From Erythrobasidium yunnanense (Eukaryota > Basidiomycota > Cystobasidiomycetes > Erythrobasidiales > Erythrobasidiaceae), in the NCBI GenBank assembly GCA_001600175.1, contig BCJC01000002.1:2391111-2455110 (forward strand): a stretch of DNA of 64,000 nucleotides. Direction: 5' to 3'. The position numbers were made by a program, and so were the translations under genes. Shown piece by piece: positions 1-9,649 of this stretch (its first letter is position 1; every line of letters begins with the position of its first letter). The notes below the pieces were generated by a model, which was not told where the DNA came from, made no database searches, and saw only the letters and a program-made list of their open reading frames with translations.

Positions 1-303
1 TGATATAGCAGCCTTTTATACACGGTTCTAGCTGAATCAAGCCTTATCACCCTTGCACACCTGCTTGCAACTCTGCTAGATTGTTGGACCTGAGCCTGAC
101 GTGTGAGCTGCAGAGTTCAAGAGCAGAGGCAGGTATTTAGCTGTCTCGAGAGTGCCAATATTGGGCCTTGCTGCTGGGTCTCGCCGTCACTTATATGCTA
201 ATGGTGACCCATCGGTGCGCACCATTCCCGAATGCAATGGCATTCGTTGATATACGGTGCCGCGTTGCTGTGCTGTAAACATAAGATTTTTCATTATACC
301 ACC
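1..303. other. Non-coding flank
   Basis: No reading frame on either strand looks coding here. The stretch lies downstream of the stop codon of the minus-strand exosome gene and probably holds its 3' end plus spacer. I see no repeat, tRNA or clear regulatory motif. Confidence 0.5.
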
Positions 304-1440
304 TCATGTTTGACTCTCGAGCAATGCTTGAGCGGCAACGGCATGGATCTGACTACAATTGTCTTGCAACTGCTTGAGAGCCTGTGGGATTGACCTGCGT
401 CAAGAATGGCACCTGATCAGGCTAATAAAGGCTTCTTACCTCTTTCACGGTCGCCCTATCGATAGCTCCGTGCAAGGAAAGGTTTGTAACAGTCGACATC
501 GCTGGCATGCAGGAGAGGGACAGGAAAGACTGCGCTACAGCGCTTTCCTTGTATGTAGGATCAAACACAGGGAGTAACGCTTCTTTATGCGTTGTATATG
601 CCTACAAGCTCTGTCAGTCTGGATCTTCTTTCTGTGCTAGTTATGAGACTCACTGCGCACGCCGCGACAACAAGAGCAAACATCTCGACACCAGCTTCCG
701 CTAGAGCCACGCTAGATGCGGTTATCCCGCTGTACATCTGATCATTAGATTCTTCCACAGCTACGGGGCTGCCTGATACTTACGCAGATATGTCATCGGC
801 AGGGCCATCGCACTGAAGTACAGTGATGAAGAGATCTATCGCTGACTTGGGTAGCAGGTCTAGGCGGAGAGAAGGCAATAATGCTTGCGATACTCGAGCA
901 GCAAGTGTGGACGCTTCGGTGTCCTGCAGACATGTGCAGTCAGCGAAGAGTGAGCGGGTGTAGAGTAATAGTAGACTCACCTTGCCTGGCGCTCGTCTGT
1001 GACCCTCCACTGCAAAGGGCGTGAACTTGACCTCGACGTTCAATTTAGCATGGGATGAGAAAGGAGCGTCTCGGCGCGCAGGATGTGGTCCATAGCTTGA
1101 GAGAGCAGTACATCAGTAACGAAGAGGAAGTCGTGGGAGGCCAGAGCATTCACACTGCGCAGACAATCTTGGTATTTCCAGACTCGATGTACGCAGAACC
1201 GCTAGCTTGAGGGACCAGGCCAGTCTTCAAGTCTTTATGTACAGTATATAAGCTCAGACTTTGTGTACAGGATCTTGTAGCAATCCTACATATCGGCCGT
1301 AGCTCTTCTGGCCGTCTGCCATCATTTCGCAGGCCAGTCTCTTCGTCAAGGATTTCCAGCTTTCCCTTGCCTTTGTCGAGCAAGCGTATTGAATGGCTAT
1401 CTTCTGGGCCATTGAAGCGTCGTCGGTCGGCTGCAGACAT
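304..1440 (-). CDS. MTR3: Exosome complex subunit MTR3 (RNase PH fold)
   Basis: Predicted non-catalytic ring subunit of the RNA exosome, which degrades and trims RNA 3' ends in nucleus and cytoplasm. The start MSAADRRRFNGP resembles the yeast Mtr3 opening (DRRR..GP). It is followed by the RNase PH signature NDGRRPEELRPI, SGSAYIESGNTKIVCAVYGP, and then PKSAIDLFITVLQ and SVALAEAGVEMFALVVA, all typical of the family. The coding region is split by several short introns. The last one, of 55 bases, joins a helix running DRATVKE to ALKQLQDNCSQIHAVAAQ and ends at a TGA at 304-306. A boundary around 555-660 was not resolved cleanly. MTR3 rather than RRP41 is preferred because of the N-terminus and the absence of RRP41-type motifs. 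Only 92 bases separate its start from the stop of the next minus-strand gene. Confidence 0.85.
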
Positions 1441-1532
1441 GTTCTTTGTTGATTGCGCAGTAAGGCAAGACTAGCGGCATGAATGATTGTACAGACAACA
1501 GCACAAGTAAGTGACGAGTGTCCATTGTAAAG

Positions 1533-4500
1533 CTACATCTCGCATCCGCTATCACTCTCCGCATATAATCCCGCTGCTTGTCGGCCAATTCTGACCAGTC
1601 CTTCCAGACATCTCTCTTGAGCTTCCACAAAGTGCGATTCGCTACCCGTGCCATCGAAGACATCATCTGCCAGCAACTTCCGGACCTTCAAGGCACTAGC
1701 TTGAAGAGCATCGTTCACCTTGATCGGGCCTTGCGACGATGGCGAGATGGCAGCACGAAGCCGTAGCCAAGCTATCGTGACGTACGCTAAGCACTCACTA
1801 GAGGTACTGAAAGTAGCTGGAGGGTCAGGGAAGCCGGCGCCAGTGACCATGTCGAGGTACGCTTGCACTCCCGCAGACTTTTGGCTGGATTTTGACAGCT
1901 CCACCGCAATCTGTATGACTCGCGCTTTGTCGTTGACCTCCATCGCTTGCACACCTCTGTAGAGAAGTATCAAGCTTCGATTTCGCGATGTTGCAGGTAG
2001 CAAAGCCAGCATGTCATTGAGTGCACTAGATGAGCCGGTAGTCTTGGTAATTGATGCCGTCTGCTCATTGGCAGTGCCGACAGTGTTGGTTGATAGCATC
2101 ACATGACTAAACAGATCTCGCCATGCCTCAAGCAGACTTATGTCGTATTGCCTTTCCGCAAGTTCGGAGAGGCACTTGACGTTCATACTGACGACTTCCT
2201 CGTGCTTCAACGCCAGCGCACTCTTCAGCCACGGTCTTGCAGTCTCAGTGTGTTTCTTTATCTGATCTTGAGCAATCTCCCAACGGGCACTAGCAAAAGA
2301 GAGACCTCTTGTGCCAAAGATGTTTATAGCTGCCAGGGAGAGTACAGCGTTGGCTTGTGCTGACATATCGTTTGCTGACTCTTGGGTAGGCCACTGAGGC
2401 AAGCGGAGCAGGACGTATAGATGTAGGAAGGAGGATATGCGCTGCAGGCTGGATGAAGTTGCTGAAAAGCATAGAGTCAGTCTTGGTGTCACTTTATTAT
2501 CGCTCGTATAGACTTACAGATGCTACTATCCAACTCAAGCAGTCTAATCGAAGCAGCGGCTCGCTCGATCGCCGCTGTCTCGTCGCTGGGCTCTGTTGAG
2601 GCTGAAAACGATCCAAGCGCAATGGCCTGAATGGAGAGCATTATCGCGTAGAAGATTTGAGCGAAAGAAGACTGCGGAGCATCGGCTAATATTGCTAATG
2701 CTGAGCGCTCGCTGCGTCTCTGCTTTGACGACAGTTTCGACAGTTCACGCAACGTAGCTCTCGCTCTAGCTTTAGCAGCCAGGCGATTGCTCTTGGTGAA
2801 TCGATTGTAGAAATTAGGAATGATGTAGAAAAGGACATATGCGATAATGAGACCCAAAGTGAAGGTGATCAAGCCCGACAGCAAGGCAGGCCTTCCTATC
2901 AAGAACTTCTGCATGGAGTTGAGGTGGTCTTCGTGGGAAGGTAGGACAGCTGCCGGCGATCGGCGCACTAGTCCATGTGACCAAACTCGAGCAGGATTGA
3001 CCGTGTCAGGCTGTGATGCAACGGCGCCACTGCTTGCACCATAGAGAAGATCGTACCCAGCACCTCCAATGAAGGAGATACCGCCGAAGATAGAGAGTAA
3101 GGCCTTGGGCGGACCTTGCTGTTGAGTGACTGGCTGGCCAGCCGTTGTAAGGACGGATGGTGCTGCTTTCTTAGGCCTGCCCCTGGCCTTCGGTTGCGTC
3201 TTGACTGGTAGTGCAGAGGACATTGCGAAGACTTCTTGCTCTGCCTCGTCCTCCTCACCGCTGTCATCACTGTCGTCGTCTGAGCCGTCTTTCGCATTGC
3301 GAGGACCTTTCTTGCCCGAAGAATCTCCATCCACTTTACGCTTCTTGCTACTCTCCTTGGCAGATGTACGATCTGTGTAGATCTCCTCCCTTCTAGTCAG
3401 GATCCGAGCTCGCTCAGGTGCGAACTTGCTTTCTGCCAGATCGAAGACCAGCTTGCTGTCCTCCAGGCATTCGTCCAACGTTTGCCGAAGTGTGTTCAGC
3501 TCTCCTTCGAGCTCTTCCCTCCTGCTTGCGAGGTACCGAATGTAGTCGGTCGCGGTGACCAGAATGAGCTGTTTGCTAAGTTTCTTGGGAGGAATGACTC
3601 CGTCTACGAGCTGACTTGGTGCAGCAGGTGTCGCGGCTGCTGCCAGACTAAATTGTGATGCTTTGCGCTTGCTAGGCGCTGCTCCTGGAGCAGCTCTGAG
3701 GTGTCCCAAAGCGGGTACGATCTCCCTAAGCATGATCAGAGAGTCATTAATACCTCTTCTGTACTTCTGCTCCACAGCATTGTGTCCTCCTCTATTGCCC
3801 GATTTCGGCTCTGCATCCTCGCCGCTAACGGTCTCTGACGCCTGGCTTGTGCTTCGCTGTAGGAATTGAGACAGGTCGACAGAAAGCTCCTGATCTTGTG
3901 CGTCCTCCTCTGACTTGACTTGCTGATACGACCGCTTGAGGGTAGCTTTCTTCATGTTGGGCGCGAGCGGCTGCGTCGTGCCAGATGGTAGAAGAGACAG
4001 ATGCGGCTCAGCAGCCTTGGCCTGAATTGGCTGAAGCGCTATTTTCTGTGCAGCGGGACCGTTCATCGCCGCATGACTGGAAGGATAGCTCTGGCTTGCA
4101 GCTAGATTGTGAGCGCCAGCATGCTGGACAGACATTCGGCGCGCTTGTTGCTCCGCTGCCTGAGGCTGCGACAAAGACGGCGCAGCTTGGTACTGCTGCT
4201 GCTGAGCATGCTGCTGAAGCAATTGCTGGTATTGCTGCTCGTATGGTTGCTGCTGGAACATTGGCTGCTGCTGCTGCTGAAGCGGCTGCGGCTGTTGATG
4301 CTGATACTGCATTGGCTGCTGGTAGTTCTGATGTTGAGGTTGTGTTTGCATGTTCAGCTGCGCTTGCTGTAGGAGGAGGAGCTGTAGTTGCGGACTGAGT
4401 TCGCTCTGCGGCTATACGTACGAATTCATCAGGCCTGAGTTACTCTACCCTGCTCGAAGGACTTACATTCGGCTGCGTATAGCCTTGCAGATTGATGTTT

Positions 4501-4925
4501 CCAAAGGCATTAAAGTCAAAGCTACCCCGATGTTGCTGCTGAAGCTGCGGCTGCTGCTGGAGGACCGGGCTTCCATAGATGGATGCATCGAACGGCGGCG
4601 AGTTTGACTGATTGCTGATAGCTCCCCAAGATGCTCCCGAGCTGTTACTGCCGTCGAAGCTGCTGTTGAAGCCATCATTGAAGACGAGAGACGGCGCCGG
4701 TCCACCGGGAAAGCTGAGCTGAGCAGCTTGCGGGCTGTTTGAATGACTGCTGCCGCCGAAATCACTGAATATCTTGTCCTGAGGGCTTGCGCTTGTCGAC
4801 TTGTCCGAGGATATCGAACTCAGCCCAGAATCGTCCCTCGAGCCAGCAGCTGGGCCATGATGATTGACGACAGAACCAGAGCCAAAGTCGAGATACTTGA
4901 GGAAATCGTCAAACTCAGCTTCCAT
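1533..4925 (-). CDS. SRE1: SREBP-type bHLH transcription factor with membrane anchor
   Basis: Sterol- and oxygen-responsive transcription factor precursor. It is expected to sit in the ER membrane and release its N-terminal bHLH part when sterols or oxygen fall. Three exons (4467-4925, 2518-4411, 1533-2461) give 1093 residues in a closed frame. Residues about 170-235 are rich in Gln (CAG/CTG-type codons). The bHLH lies at about 361-455 and starts GHNAVEQKYRRGINDSL. The Tyr in KYRR is the SREBP hallmark. The loop is unusually long (about 35 residues, Ala/Pro-rich). Two hydrophobic segments follow, near 588-610 (ALLSIFGGISFIGGAGYDLL) and 658-685 (LLSGLITFTLGLIIAYVLFY), forming the usual hairpin. 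An acidic Ser-rich stretch precedes them. The C-terminal domain matches the fungal Sre1 type only in general character. Confidence 0.88.
4190..4335 (-). repeat. CAG/CAA glutamine-codon repeat inside SRE1
   Basis: Imperfect trinucleotide repeat (CTGCTG on the plus strand) encoding Gln-rich sequence in the activation region of the SREBP-like gene. Such tracts commonly vary in length between strains. Confidence 0.7.
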
Positions 4926-5136
4926 ACTGTCAGATATATGGTAGATGTAGTAGGAATTGGTTCAGAAACAACCGTGTATTCATCAGCTTGAAAATCGGAC
5001 CATAGTCGACCAAGTCGAACGATTGTGAGCGAGGCCGATCAAATCAGGCCCAAAGTAGCGAAAGAGTTCTGGCTTTGCTCTGCAGTCTTCCTATGCTTTA
5101 CCTATCTAGCAACAACATTTACCTGCTACTGCACTG

Positions 5137-6981
5137 CTATCCGTACTGCAAATTTTCCTGCTCTCGCGATCGAAACAGCTGCCACGATTGATATGCTAAT
5201 TCTGCTCTGCGTTCGCGAACAACCCCATGACAGTCTCTCGAGAAGGCGGTGATCGTGTGGTCTTGGGGCGAGCAGCCGTTGGCGAGCCACTCAATAAGCG
5301 AACGGTGGCTCTGGGTGCCTTGTTGGAGGGTGAGATCTGTTGACGAAGTCAATCGACAGTTGCAAAGGAATATACACATCACTCACTTTGCCGTGACTCT
5401 CCAACTTAGGCGACTGCCGCTGTACAGGAGAACCGCCTGTTCGCGGTCCGAGACATTCAGGAAACAGGCTGTCATAATTGTCGATGGCGACCCTTAGTAC
5501 GCCTGGTAGAGTTTTTGCAACTGTTTCTGACGCGCTACCTGGCTTCCCAGCTTGCGCGCGACAGATCAGAGCATCCTCTTTGGCATCTTCTGACCGCGTG
5601 AAGACAGCTGCCATGACAATGGCCAGGTTTCCGGAGTCCATCTGGTTGACGTCTGCTAATAGAAATCAGTACTGTATACACGGCTGGAACACTCCTGAGC
5701 TTACCGCTTTGTTTACTGACTTCATGCAGAAGCTGCAAGATCATCTGCAAGAGCACGAACACAGAACGTCCATCGGGGTGAGAGGACTCCAGCCTAGGCA
5801 AGAAGGTCTCTTGGAGCCATGCACGACAGGCAGCTTCGTTCACAGGAGCCTTTCGTATATCTTCGTAGAATGTAGCTGGGATAACAGGATGTAAAAAACT
5901 CCGCAGGTAGGCCTTCAGGAGCGAGGACGCTAGGATAGTGCTATCTGTCCATTCTTCTAGCTGTATTGGCTGCCCTCGCTCGTATGCTTCTTTCACAAGC
6001 TCTAGATGTGCGACTTTCGGAACTCGCCTGAAGATACCCGGCGTGCGTGTGTTCTTTCGGATGTGGTCAAGACAGTCTTGAAATATCGTAGGCAGTCTAC
6101 GTTCGTCGTGCAATATCTGCAAAGGTATTTCGTGAGCCATGGCTAGCCCCTCTAGTATGCAGAGATTCTTACAGTTCTGCAGGCTAGTCCGAATACCGCT
6201 ACAGGCATTTGCCGCTCCGGCAGGACGATCTTTGTCTCGAGGGTATAGTTGTGCATGAGCACCGCTGGCGGAATCGATATTCTGCAGAAGCACAGTCAGA
6301 AGCATCGATGAGGGAGACTGAAACCTCCGCTTACTTTGTTATATCGACTTCTTTGGCGAGCAAGCTCAGCGTTGGAACCAGCTTGACTTTGCCCTTCTGC
6401 GCTACCTTTCCCGACACGATCGTGTTCAGGAAGAGCTTGACCGCGAGTCGCGTCAAGAGGCCCGGATGGCATATATACAGTCGCTTCACATTCCTTCTCG
6501 AATCGCTTGATAGAGCTCGGTAGTATGCTACCAGCTGCCTGACGCTTATAGTAGGACTCGGTGTCGCGAAGAGGACCATGAGGTAAGGTTCGCCGGTCAG
6601 TTCGTCGAGACGCTGGAAGAGCTGGTGAACATGATGTTCTGAAGGGGACGGAGGCAGATAGCATGCGGAGACTACGAGGAGAGGGTATTCTTGTTGAGAG
6701 TCCGGACTGTAAGCATCGCGAGCCGTTCCTGCGCAAAACAGACAGCGCTCGTCCAGGGCGCCATCATAAGATGATCCAGCATAGTTCGAAGACTTGACTG
6801 CATCTACACTGTGAGGGTATCCTTTTGATGTTCCGGCTGCTTGAGTCTTGCTTTGCAGAGCTCTGACCGTTTCGTCAAGCGCCGGCGCTGGTTTGTTCTC
6901 ATTACTCAGGACTTCCTCATCTTCGTAGCCTGTCCATCCTCGTAGAAAACCTCGTAAGGTCTTGACTGTCGCAGACGACAT
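5137..6981 (-). CDS. CRAL-TRIO-like / RhoGAP protein
   Basis: Predicted GTPase-activating protein for Rho-family GTPases, with a lipid-binding-like Sec14/BCH module in front, the layout of p50RhoGAP and yeast Ecm25. The N-terminal part (up to about residue 215) contains YPLLVVSACYLPPS and RRNVKRLYICHPGLLTRLAVK, typical of the CRAL-TRIO_2/BCH fold. The RhoGAP domain follows, with the arginine-finger segment TPGIFRRVPKV, then SSLLKAYLRSFLHPVIP, and VNQMDSGNLAIVMA in a later exon. At least four exons. The final exon is joined by an intron with donor GTGAGT near 5386, and the stop is at 5137. The start is the ATG at 6979-6981, just before MSSATVKTLRGFL. It diverges from the SET gene over a 231-base shared promoter. 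I would not choose between Rho1 and Cdc42 as target. Confidence 0.82.
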
Positions 6982-7212
6982 GCAAAAGAATAGTGTCACG
7001 TGTTGGAAGACCAGAAAGCCGGAAGATTGCAATGTATTACGAGCAGAAGAACAAGAGTACTGTGTGACTCTACGTCGTCATGTCAGTGGAGTTTGACTAT
7101 TCTCGAAAAGCTCCAAGGGTTTGGAAGCTGGAAGATTGCTGCATTTAGAGCAGGACATAGTACACGAATGCAGTTTGGGTAGCTTTACTCTTCTCTTCTG
7201 GACATTAACGAG

Positions 7213-8601
7213 ATGAAGGTGCTTGGCAAAGATATCGAAGAGCGAATCGCTAGCTTGCGACTCAAGGAGCCAACCTTGGTATGTCGTACCTTCCTGGCTT
7301 TGAGCGTGAAGGGTTGATTACCATTGCTTACAGGGCATCAAGAAGATCCTTGAGCGCCTGAGACCTTACTATCCTACCCTAACGGCCAAACAGATTCGGG
7401 TCGTGCTTCAAAACAGATGCCTGGCTGTGACGAAATCGAATACCAAAGAATCGCTGACGTGAGTGTATCTATATGGGGTATGATACTGGCTAAATGCCCT
7501 TTTTAGCCCTTCCAATGTATGCATCTCATCGATGCCATATTGGACGGAAGTCAAGCCTATCATCCTCGAAGAGTTCGCAGAACAAGTAGGGCTGGCCTAC
7601 ATCGTTGATCTTCCAGGTAGAGGAAAAGGTATGATCGCAGCAGCCGACATCTCCGCTGGCACTTTGGTGCTGTCCGAAGCTCCGCTGCTTGCTGTGACGG
7701 CCGAAGTCGAGCAGAGTGAAGGCGTGGCTGCTCAGGTAGAGAGGCTCGGCATGGAGGAGAAAGAAAGGTTCTTCAGCTTACACGACAAGGACAGCGGAAT
7801 CGGTCAGAAGAAAAACGCCGTCGGCATATGGAACGTGAGTTTGCCTTACACTGTTGAATCGGCGAAGCTGACTGGCCACACAGACAAACGTTATCGAGCT
7901 TGGGCTGACTCTTCAGGGCGGCGTCTTCTATCATTGCTCTCGCATCAACCATTCTTGTACGCCAAATCTTCACAATACTTGGCACAAAGCAGCCGGAATG
8001 ATCGAGATGCGAGCAGTCAGATATATCAGAGCTGGCGAAGAGCTGACCATCTGCTATGCGGCGGACATATTCGCATATGCTGAAGAGAGGAGGTCGTCAT
8101 TGGGAGACAGATACGCTTTCGAGTGCACTTGTGCAGCTTGCACGACTGAGGTCTTGACGAGCGACCAAAGACGAGGAACCATTTCCAAGCTTCAGGAACG
8201 CCTTCAGACAGAGGGCCTTCACGAGACGCCTTTCAAGAATCTGAAGGAGGTGAGTCCGAAGGCTAGCTAGGTCATGTTGACCCAGACTGACAATCGTCGT
8301 CCGCCAGATCCGAGAAGCTCTTGCTCTACTGGAAGTGGAAGGATTGTATGGTCTTCGACATGAGTTCTCCGATCCAGCCTATCGAATCGTTTTCAAGTTG
8401 GGCATGTTGGAGGAAGCGAGGGCTTGGGCTATTCAACTATGCGAGCATGGACGCATAAACTTCGGAGGGGACGATGAGCGGGTTATAGAGTGGAAGAAGT
8501 GGATTGAGCTGCCCGGGCAGCCAACAAACTTTCTAGAGATGGAGGCTGTCAAGGAGTTCCTTGCTAGAGCGAGTCAGCTTGGCTTGACCAACTCGAATTG
8601 A
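7213..8601 (+). CDS. SET-domain protein (putative lysine methyltransferase)
   Basis: Five exons (7213-7278, 7334-7458, 7507-7834, 7884-8249, 8308-8601) give a closed frame of 392 residues. The first ~65 residues are a helical segment (KKILERLRPYYPTLTAKQI) that I do not recognise. The SET domain follows: GRGKGMIAAADISAGTLVLSE is the S-adenosylmethionine-binding opening, INHSCTPN is the catalytic NHSCxPN motif, and GEELTICY closes the domain. A Cys cluster (FECTCAACT) fits a post-SET zinc site. The order resembles SMYD-like or SET5-like fungal proteins, but I see no MYND finger splitting the SET domain. Substrate cannot be inferred. Confidence 0.86.
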
Positions 8602-8738
8602 TTTCGACTGTTCTAAGGTGTCGAATGAGCGAGGTCCTTAGACACAGTCACACGGCCAATTTTTCCTTTGTTTACTGTGCAGCTAGGTTTTTCGCATGCG
8701 GTGAAGGAGGGTCTGTTTGATCTGTTAAGGACTGTCTG

Positions 8739-9443
8739 TTGTCTCTGCTCTGTCCGTACCTGCAAGCCCTGACATCAAGGAGTTCTTTCGACACACTAAG
8801 TCTAACCGCCATCGTTCGAGTCGAGCTCAGGCCAGGCAATCCCGACAAAGGTCATCTTCCGAGGACGAAAGACGGAATGTTGTTGCCAGGAGACGCCATC
8901 TCTTTGACGCATGCTACAAGCCCCCTGGAGCATCTGCGTGGGGCTGGGTCAGATACTGTCGTACTCCCGGCAGAGGCTGCAGCCTTAACGCACTGTAAGG
9001 TATCCTTATCTGGGAGGGCGACTCGATTGCTGACGCCAACTAACATGGGCAGCATATGTCATACCTGTAGTGAGAGCAACCAGCAAGCTGTGAGCTATGG
9101 GTCTATCAGAGACGAAAGCGCTGCGTATGACTTCGGCATTCATATGTGGCATGCGCATATCAGTTGCATCAGCAGCAAGAGCCATAGATGCCGCCAATCG
9201 TCTATGCACCGAGGACTTCTCAGCTCTCCAATCGCTACCTATGAAGACTTTTGTCAGCACTTCGGGTTACCGAGCAGCGTTACGAACATACAGATTGAAG
9301 ACGGCGCCAGCGCGACTCCTTCGCCTAACCAGTCAGGTATCTTCGATTATTAGGAGAAGTTTGTCAGCTGCCACTTCTCAGCTTCTTCGCTCTTTGTACG
9401 CAAGCATCTGTCAGAGCATAATGACATGCATCCCGATCTTTAG
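8739..9443 (+). CDS. Unrecognised small Cys/His-containing protein, 5' end unresolved
   Basis: Not recognised. Three pieces read as one protein. An exon ending near 8996 reads DIKEFFRHTKSNRHRSS, then SSSEDERRNVVARRRHLFD and GWVRYCRTPGRGCSLNA. A GTAAGG donor joins it to an acceptor near 9051 and ICHTCSESNQQAVS, then HMWHAHISC and ATYEDFCQHFGLPSS. A further intron (GTATCT...CTCAG) leads to SSLFVRKHLSEHNDMHPDL and a TAG at 9441-9443. Charged helical sequence in the first exon and CxxC, HxHxxC and RxRxxS spacing in the second suggest a small DNA- or metal-binding protein, but this is inference. No in-frame ATG is found in the first piece, so an upstream exon near 8600-8720 is likely. The opposite strand also has open frames here; the splice-consistent plus model is preferred. 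Confidence 0.5.
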
Positions 9444-9649
9444 ACGGAAGTGTCGACACTGGCTGGGTTTGGGCGCGGTATAGAATCGCCTTGTTTGCTG
9501 CTGCTCTGAGTAAAAGGTTAGCTTGAGTGCACGAGCCGACAGGCTGTTATCAGGGGGTAATTAGTAGCGTCGCACTCGCTGTAATATGCACGATCTAATC
9601 TGTTGCTTGCATAATGCGACATGACAGTTTTATGTGGTAGAATAGCCGT

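Noticed and set aside
397-460. A 27-base intron in MTR3
   Set aside because: A 55-base intron using the next acceptor gives a better helical C-terminus, so the ultra-short intron is not needed.
1785-1830. A 27-base in-frame intron candidate (GTGAGT...ATAG) in SRE1
   Set aside because: Retention keeps the frame open, and no other intron in the window is confirmed to be that short.
4109-4372. Leucine-rich open frame on the plus strand
   Set aside because: It is the antisense of the glutamine-codon repeat in SRE1 and owes its composition to that repeat.
9006-9260. Minus-strand open frames opposite the unknown gene
   Set aside because: They contain long open stretches but do not connect with good splice sites to a start and stop, whereas the plus-strand exons do.
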